Assembly (NCBI GenBank): GCA_963853835.1
Contig: OY970834.1
Span: forward strand, 35,805,257-35,869,256
Direction of reading: 5' to 3'
DNA from: Calendula officinalis
Taxonomy: Eukaryota > Streptophyta > Magnoliopsida > Asterales > Asteraceae
Length of the DNA stretch: 64,000 nucleotides
Both the position numbers and the translations under genes were made by a program. Of the stretch, positions 57,258 through 64,000 are shown one piece after another; the stretch's first letter is position 1, and the number at the start of each line of letters is the position of its first letter. Below the pieces are notes generated by a model. That model had not been told where the DNA came from and made no database searches. It saw nothing but the letters and a program-made list of their open reading frames with translations.

Positions 57258-60200
57258 TCTCTACTATATTATAAAGAGTTTACTCCTTCTATAATTAGTA
57301 AGGCTGAAAATTCAGCCAACACACTTGCTAATTATGGAATTGGAATTATCTTGGAAAAAAAACATCAGACAGGTTTCAAACTCGCCACCTCCAACTTATA
57401 TAACACAGGACTTACCACTTGACCAAGCCTTTGGCTGCAATGCTCTTCCTTAACAACGTGTATATATCTCTTTAAAGACGGGTGAGGCCCTTGAAACTAG
57501 ACAACCCATAACCCACCGCCCCACCCAATTGTTGGAATTAAAATAATTAATTGAAGAAAACTTTCTGTTGTAATTCGTATCTTTCAACACATACAACTCA
57601 ATGCTTAAATACACAAAATAAACCTTAACTACTGCTATGCTAAACTTGAGGGATACTCAAGATTTATTGCGGACTTAGTTAACCAACTAAACCCACTTAC
57701 TCCTAAACGTATGCAACAAACAAAGCATCAAACAAAAAGATTCTTTTATGCCAACTTCACATACGGGTCTTTCTTTATTCGGGTGGGCGGACTCGGATAC
57801 GGGTTCTGGTGACCCGGTGAATAAACGATTAACCCAACACCAATTACAAATAACATTGGAACTCGCAATTAATTAATAAATCGACGGGGTAATCCCCTTC
57901 ATCCTACAAGTTTTTTCTTGGATAATCAACCGACGGAATCGGGAGATGGAAAAGCATATTGGAACTCGTAATTCATTATATCCGAGATTTGTGTTTGCCT
58001 TTTCAATCCCAGCTAGGGTTTTTAACATATATTTAAAATCGAGATTTAGGATATGCTTCAATCGGTTTTGTGATCATCTATTAATTGCGATTGCATGAAG
58101 CTGGAATGTTTGATGAAAGCTTTCGATCTTACCATTTGTCCTACATTCATTAGATCATCCTTTCAGTTTAATCTGCATATAGGTTTTTTATGGCTATAAT
58201 TTTCGGTCAGTTAAAGATAAACGTTCTCTTAATATTGCGTATTAGATCACCAATGATTTGTTGCGTTTTCTTAATAATGTTCTGTTTCCTTCCACATGTC
58301 TCTTGATTTGTTTGGGGGATTTATCAAGAACAACATTGCAGTAGATGCATCTATTCTCCAGTATTCAAATCAAGGTTTGTTTCCAATCACCCTGCGTTTA
58401 TCAAATCGACCGATTAGGGTCTAGGGTTCTTATTTTCTTTCAAGTTATAAATTTACTTTCAGGATTTCCGATGATTCCTAATGATATAAGCACCGAAGAG
58501 GTGGCTGTCTTATTGTTAAAGCTGTAAGTGTAAGTTTGGTTTCAGGCTATCTTCCTCTCTAATGACAAGTTTATTTGTTTATTGATTATTTTGGATTATC
58601 TTCGCAGGATTATTTTGGCAGATCTTGGTGTGTCAAAGAACTAGCAAAGCATTTTAGAACTTTTTTCTTTTATGAGACCTTTTGTATCTATGATCGTAAA
58701 TAACAGATTTTCAGCATATAGTGAGCGTGCAAGGAGTTATCATCCTGATATGAAGAAGTATGTTGTTGAGCTTTACAAATATTAACTGCTATATATATAT
58801 ATATATATTCTGTTGGTTTTTATGGCAGTTATCGTCATCATCTTTCAGCAGTTTAAGGTTCTCTGTGTGACCATTTTTGACTTTTATGAACTTATATATT
58901 TCCAGAGAAGTAGGAGCTGAACAAAAATTTAAGGACATTACTGATGCTTATGAGGTAGCAGAGAATGGAAGAAATGACAAGTGAATAAGCATAGAATGGA
59001 AGAAATGACATATTAATCGACTAAGATATGTCTTAAAACAACGAAGTAGATCAGATGTCATGTTTCATGGTAAGTTTAAGGTCTTGTAATTTGTTTGCTC
59101 TTGCAATTTCTAATATTTTATTCTACATGTTATGTTAAAGGTTGATCGAAAGTTGGAATATCTAAAATAGAGGTGATGTTGAAGGACATATTTGAAGGAA
59201 AAACACTCTCTTGTCATTGGCTGCAATTGTGGAATGTTAACCATTCCAAACATTGCTTGTTACATATATATTTCCTTTCCTTGCACCATGAATATTTTTG
59301 TGGAAGAAAAGGTTAAATTACACCATTGAAGACAGTTGATTGATCTTGGTTTAACATTGTGTTAAACTGTTAATGATGTTTTAGCCACCCATAAGACAGT
59401 TGATTGATCTTCAATGAATGATTTATTGTTATTTTCAGTTGATTTAGGTTATCTTATTATATGTAAAATTGATTATATACAATTAACTAGGGTGTTTTAA
59501 GTGTTATTTTACAGTACTTTAAAGCTGTAATGTTTTATTGAGTCTTCCAGTTGGTTAGTCTTTCTTGTCACCTCTTTCGATGTTTGTTTACAGTAAGTTG
59601 CAAACACTAAGATCATTACTGTTGTGTTTTCTTCTATGATGTCGTTCAACTATTTGATTCCATCTTTTTTTATTTTATTGTTACTACTTGACCGAATTTT
59701 CAAATAGGTATTTTATTTTTGTTCATTAAATTCAACTTCTCAAAAGGAGTTTCAACATGTTTTAAGGTTTGATATCTATTTCAGTCATCCATGTATGTAA
59801 TTGTTCCAAGATCTAATAAAAAATAAATGCTATCATAGTGAAACAACTAATATTTTATATCTTTTTATCGGGTATTGAACATTTGAGTTACCGTGGTGTA
59901 TTGAAATGAAATGAGGTTTCAACATAATTAAGGTTACTGTCAAGTTCATTCATCCATGTATGTAATTAGGTTAAGTCCCGTTGTGGACGAAAAAATAGTA
60001 GATTAGGTACCGTTAAAAAAAGTAATAATATCAAGATTTTATTAAAATTAATTTTTTTATTGGTAGCTTCAAATTTGGTATTTTACATGAGAATTTAACA
60101 TTTGAGCTACTGGGGTGTTTCAAGTGGCAACGCTAAGATAGTGGCTTATATTTTCCCGTGGGTTCACCACATCAATCCGGACCACCACCACCACATCTTT

Positions 60201-60286
60201 ACAAACGCCACCCACCACTATTACTATTGTCATCGCAAAATACAATTACAAGGTACCCTCCGCCGCATTGCGCGGGTACCTGCTAG
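57258..60286 (+). mobile_element. Non-autonomous Helitron 1 with gene capture
   Basis: 5' end TCTCTACTATATTATAAAG at 57258 after A. 3' end: GGTACCC...GGGTACC hairpin (60252-60280), TG, then CTAG at 60283-60286 followed by T. 3,029 bp. The first 70 bases and the 3' hairpin match Helitron 2. A tRNA-like minus-strand stretch lies at about 57360-57440. The middle carries intron-exon-like sequence including a J-domain fragment (58715-58986). No Rep or helicase, so it depends on an autonomous relative. Confidence 0.9.
58715..58986 (+). pseudogene. Captured DnaJ J-domain gene fragment, intron kept
   Basis: 58715-58757 reads AYSERARSYHPDMK with the HPD tripeptide intact. A donor GTATG follows, and after TATTTCCAG the reading resumes at 58906 in the right phase with EVGAEQKFKDITDAYEV, so helix II to helix III of a J domain is spread over two exons as in organellar-type plant DnaJ (DJA5/6-like) genes. 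It departs from the family after AYEV and ends at TGA (58982-58984). Upstream pieces at about 58320-58525 may be earlier exons but cannot be identified. J proteins stimulate Hsp70; this fragment lacks the G/F and zinc-finger parts and is not functional. Confidence 0.8.
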
Positions 60287-60525
60287 TAGCTCTTTTAAAT
60301 CCTCATCGCTAGAACCGAATTTCTTAATCAAACACAAAGTTTCAAGAATCTTGCTCCAATCATACTCCAAAACATTGTCCTCAAAAACCTTCACGAAATC
60401 CTCATTTACTAAAATATTCGGGCACGAAATCACGAGCTTAACGACACTAGATTAATTGAGTGAAACCCTTTGCTTGAAGAAATTGAAGTTTTGACCACAA
60501 ACACCCATAATCTTAATCTTTACTA
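60287..60525 (-). pseudogene. Coding-like fragment between the two Helitrons
   Basis: The minus strand is open from about 60455 to the Helitron edge and reads SVVKLVISCPNILVNEDFV and CLIKKFGSSDEDLKELL, in good codon context. A TAA near 60456-60458 breaks the same frame, beyond which GVCGQNFNFFKQRVSL continues. The CPNIL and FGSSDEDLKELL pattern recalls mTERF-type helical repeats, but this is a weak resemblance. It ends abruptly at Helitron 1, so it is either a host gene split by the insertion or a captured piece. Confidence 0.4.
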
Positions 60526-61113
60526 TTTCTACTATATTATAAAGAGTTTACCACTTCCATAATTAGGAAGGCTGAAAATTCAGCCAACACACTTGCCAAT
60601 CATAGATACATTTGACCTTTATTAAAAAAAATGCGTCTAACAGGTTTCGAACAAGCGACACACGAGTCACAACTGAAGGCGTTAACCATCTTAACTAGCA
60701 GGCTAGATGTTTATATATTCACTTTTATTATTTTTAAAGACTCCTTTCACTAACTTTTGGCACTACATATTTTGAATTTTCCTATTTCCAATAAGAAGAT
60801 GAAACGTTCATTGGGAAGCTGAGAAACATTGAGAACGAGAAAGCACAAGGATCCATAGCCCACTCATGAGCTTTTGTTCTGCCCTATGTATCATCAAAGA
60901 AATCTTCACCTTTTAACTCCTGTACGAAGAATCCATACAAACCGATCCATTTACTTCCTACTCCTTTTCTGCATCACTTCTCCACGCCGGCCACCTTCAA
61001 CTGTAAAACCCTTGCTTTCGTTAAACCACGTATTGTTTAAGTAAGCATATCGTTTAATACATACACATATACTTTTCCTAATGTTCTGATTTGAGCTTGA
61101 TGTTGTTTTTTAA

Positions 61114-61215
61114 TTACTACAAGTTATCGACAGCTCATCAAGTGTTCGACAAAAAGTCTCACTCTTACTACAAGTTATCGACAGCTCATCAAGTGTTCGA
61201 CAAAAAGTCTCACTC
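61114..61215 (+). repeat. Perfect 51-bp tandem duplication in Helitron 2
   Basis: Units 61114-61164 and 61165-61215 are identical, which implies a recent duplication. Confidence 0.95.
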
Positions 61216-61888
61216 AAGGCTGTCAATTTTGGCAATGATATAAATTTTACATATTTAGCAACAACAGTCTATACTGGGTCCTCTTAGGTTGTTTACATTT
61301 CAGCTAAATTGTTGTGTTGATACACATAAATTAAATCTCAGGTTTGTTCAATTTCAACTAAAACTAAGGTTGTTCAATTATGTTTGGGTATCTTTTTCTT
61401 AATTTTATTGTTTCTTGTACTTTTTGCTTAAAAGTTTCATAGCGTTTGATTTGAGGTTTGATGGATATATGATTAAAAGTCAGTCCGTGCATATATCAAA
61501 ACCCTTGATATTATTATATCTTCCATTTGATTTGAATTCTTCCTGCTCACTTTTTTAAAAAAATAATTTAAATGGAATTGTTCTAATGTCAGATGATCAA
61601 AGTATCATTCCTGTTGGTCGTTGGACACAAGTTAGTCTCACCAAAATCTCATAATCCTATAGAATTAACTCAATTCGGTGGTAATTATCTTGTTCAACTA
61701 TTCGTAGTTTAGGGTTAACGACGTGAAATCATTTTTCAGCCATAGCACTGGAGATCGATCATGGTCTTTGTTCTTGTAGCCTGAGGTGACAATTATTTTT
61801 ATCAAATGTCATGTTCTTTTACTTCAAGTAATACGTATTTAATACAATATAATTCTTGACGTTTTCTTATGTAAATGATGATATGCAG

Positions 61889-62140
61889 GGGCTTAGCAAC
61901 ACTGATGCTTTTAATTGCATGGATAGAGACATGATTATATCTTGCATACAAAAGGTCAAAAAGTGGAAGCAGCGAGGTGGGGAAAATGTTCGGGGTGATA
62001 ATCTACTACTCAATACGAATGTTTTAATTCAAGGGTTTTTAGTTGATCTGTTACGATTGCCGGGTCAAGGGTCAACTGGAGCAACCCGGAGGTCAACACG
62101 GGCTACTGACATGGTCGTGCTAACAACAACCCATCACTAA
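61889..62140 (+). pseudogene. Exon-like open frame in Helitron 2, not recognised
   Basis: Follows ATGATATGCAG, a fair acceptor, and is open for 83 codons (GLSNTDAFNCMDRDMIISC, then KVKKWKQRGG). The last third overlaps a repeat shared with 62925-63005, so only the first part may be a captured exon. No family recognised. Confidence 0.35.
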
Positions 62141-63010
62141 CACAACACTAACCCATTTTTTTCACATCATCATTTTTAATTAAAAAAATCCACTACATTT
62201 AATTTATTAAAATGATATATTTAAGAAAATGATATATTTTTTAAAAGCATAAAAAGTTAAAATTAAAATATATGTATATATTCCCTCCGTCCCTAAATAA
62301 AGTTCCCATTTCTCTTGGGCACAATATTTAAGGAGAAAGTTAGGGGAAGGTTATTGGTAATAAATTTGATTAAAATATAAAGTTGATTTGGAGAGAGAAA
62401 GATTATTAGTGGATAGTTAGTAGTGAGGTCCATGGTAATTATATTATTTTATTAAGTGGACCCCATCAACTTGTGAAATGAGAACTTTATTTAGGGACAA
62501 TAATTCAAGGTGAAATGAGAACTTTATTTAGAGACGGAGGGAGTATTTTTTATTAAAAATTAAAAAATTAATTTATTAAAATTTAAAACAAAAGTTAAAA
62601 AGTTATAACAAAAACTTAATTTAAGAGAATGGTATATTTATTATTATATATATAAAAATTAAAATAAATACCCAAACCCCCCACCCACCTCTGCCTTCTT
62701 CACCCACATGGCCCACCAAGTTTACAGACGCCATGGAATCCCCGTCCCCTACACGACCTGAATTAGTGATTTTGCTCACCGACGTGGCCGTGCCAACGGC
62801 GTCGGTGGGTGACGCGCTCAAAATTGTGCCGACGGGAATCTTTAACGTACCGTTAGGCCTCTCCCAACCCTTACCCATCACTAAACCCATCACTAGCGCC
62901 ACGTCATCGCATCCTTACTGACTCGCTACTGACACGTTCGTGCCAACCCTACACATCACTAACCCATCACTAAACCCATCATTTCCACATCATCATTTTT
63001 AATTAAATTA
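62090..63010. repeat. Duplicated blocks flanking a GC-rich patch in Helitron 2
   Basis: CATCACTAACxCAxCACTAA followed by TTTCACATCATCATTTTTAA occurs near 62130-62180 and again near 62945-63003. GTGGCCGTGCCAACGGCGTCG at about 62783 recurs, slightly changed, near 63399. This looks like nested copies of one MITE or a segmental duplication. Confidence 0.6.
62281..62543. mobile_element. Stowaway MITE nested in Helitron 2
   Basis: 263 bp, TA on both sides (62279-62280, 62544-62545). Ends TTCCCTCCGTCCCTAAATAA and the inverted TTTAGAGACGGAGGGAG are typical of the family. Confidence 0.9.
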
Positions 63011-63659
63011 AATAATTATAAAATAAATAAATTATATTAATTTAAACATACATTATTTAAATAAAAAAATGATATTAAACTAAAAAAATTACATTTATTA
63101 AAATTAAAAAAAAAACATATTTTTTTCTGAAAAAAAGTATTATATTTTTATTCTTAAAACAAATATATAATTTATTTTAAAATTGAAAAAAAAAATTATA
63201 AAAAAACAGAGAAAATAAGCAATTTTTTATTAAAAAAATGAAAAATGTACAAGATTTTAAGCATGATGTACAACCCAACCCCTTCCCCTACCCCTCTCTC
63301 TTTCCCCTCCCCCTCTCTCTCTCTCCCCCTCTCTCTCTACGACGGCATTCTCTCACCCGTCTTCATCCAGACGTAACTCCGGCGACGCCACCCACGACGC
63401 GGCCGTGCCAACAGCGTCGTGGGGCGACGGCAAAAAAAAGGGCCTCGACGGGTGCCGCTGACGGACGGTTGGCACAGGTCTTAGCAGGGGTCTTATAATG
63501 TTGTTACTTTGAATGTCGAATATAATTACTGCCATCTCATACGATATGTTAACTTTCAAAGTAAAATATCAAAACAATATTTTGCTACCGGACAATATTT
63601 GCTCGGCACAAAATATGATTATAGGGTACATGTCGCCGCATTGCGCGGGTACCTGCTAG

Positions 63660-64000
63660 TATCTCTTTAATATATGTGTCACACCATTTACCTCTCATAT
63701 GTTGATGTGAGGGTTGATTAGTGTGACCTCCAGAAATTCAGATGAGAAGAGTTTTTTGAATGCGGACAATTACAAAAATTTGTTCCCCGTATGTTTGACT
63801 GATAATTTAATAAATTTGTATAGAATTTAAATTTTGTAGAATAAAATTTATAAATTATAAGTGAATCAATGTTCTCGTTCTTTTTTCTCACCGTTATTAT
63901 CCTATCATAATTTCAATAAATGGGAAGATATCAAATAAAAAGGAATTTTCATTTTGGAATAAAAAACGTAGAAAGCATTCGATTCGTCAAATGAAATTTG
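63660..64000. other. No gene seen
   Basis: AT-rich sequence right of Helitron 2 to the window edge. No feature is supported. Confidence 0.5.

Larger units (their letters stand above)
60526..63659 (+). mobile_element. Non-autonomous Helitron 2
   Basis: 5' end TTTCTACTATATTATAAAG at 60526 after A (TT in place of the usual TC). 3' end: GC-rich CCGCATTGCGCGGGTACC then TGCTAG, CTAG at 63656-63659 followed by T. 3,134 bp. Same family and orientation as Helitron 1, sharing GGCTGAAAATTCAGCC at the start. Internal content differs: a 51-bp perfect tandem repeat, an exon-like ORF at 61889-62137, a nested Stowaway MITE and two GC-rich patches. No Rep/helicase. Confidence 0.87.

Noticed and set aside
60102..60455. 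117-codon plus-strand ORF crossing the Helitron 1 terminus
   Set aside because: It spans an element border and is antisense to the more convincing minus-strand fragment.

Overview
The window is plant nuclear DNA: AT-rich, intron-rich genes with GT/AG junctions, separated by long tracts of nested transposable elements. Gene families and repeat types (LTR retrotransposons, Helitrons, hAT, MULE, Stowaway and PIF/Harbinger MITEs, a NUMT) indicate a eudicot. An asterid, perhaps Asteraceae, is my guess from the style of the LTRs and cannot be proved here.

Layout. 1-2.95 kb: decayed Ty1/copia gag-pol on the minus strand, running off the left edge. 2.96-10.50 kb: a complete gag-only, non-autonomous Ty3/gypsy-type LTR element (1.8 kb LTRs, TSD TTAAA) inserted next to the copia remnant. 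Its LTRs carry an array of small hairpins whose stems vary but stay complementary. 10.5-17.1 kb: LTR debris with a chimeric mitochondrial cox1 insertion, a minus-strand Helitron split by a solo LTR, a hAT MITE and a 762-bp foldback MULE. 18.0-19.0 kb: a PAM2 + CUE protein gene (CID5/CID6 type). 20.8-28.7 kb: a 32-exon strawberry-notch/FORGETTER1 gene, reconstructed in full (1,246 aa). 29.1-29.75 kb: a complete 676-bp Helitron. 30.2-31.3 kb: a two-exon small membrane protein gene, minus strand. 32.6-35.3 kb: an APL (ALTERED PHLOEM DEVELOPMENT) MYB-CC gene, minus strand, 7 exons, 433 aa. 35.7-47.4 kb: gene-free, with MITEs, tRNA-derived SINE-like copies, a Helitron terminus and hAT MITEs. 47.7-49.4 kb: an ALIS/CDC50 P4-ATPase beta subunit, 8 exons, 347 aa. 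51.8-53.4 kb: a ZIP metal transporter, minus strand, 3 exons, 355 aa. 55.6-56.8 kb: a MULE-type element. 57.3-63.7 kb: two co-oriented Helitrons of about 3 kb, 239 bp apart, the first carrying a captured, intron-containing J-domain fragment.

The six host genes do not form a pathway. FGT1, APL and ALIS occur in the same order as the Arabidopsis chromosome 1 loci At1g79350, At1g79430 and At1g79450 (locus numbers from memory), so this looks like a conserved syntenic block diluted by transposons. The most unusual structure is the covarying hairpin array in the LTRs. The tandem Helitrons with gene capture, the solo LTR dated by its paralogous empty site, and the foldback MULE come next.
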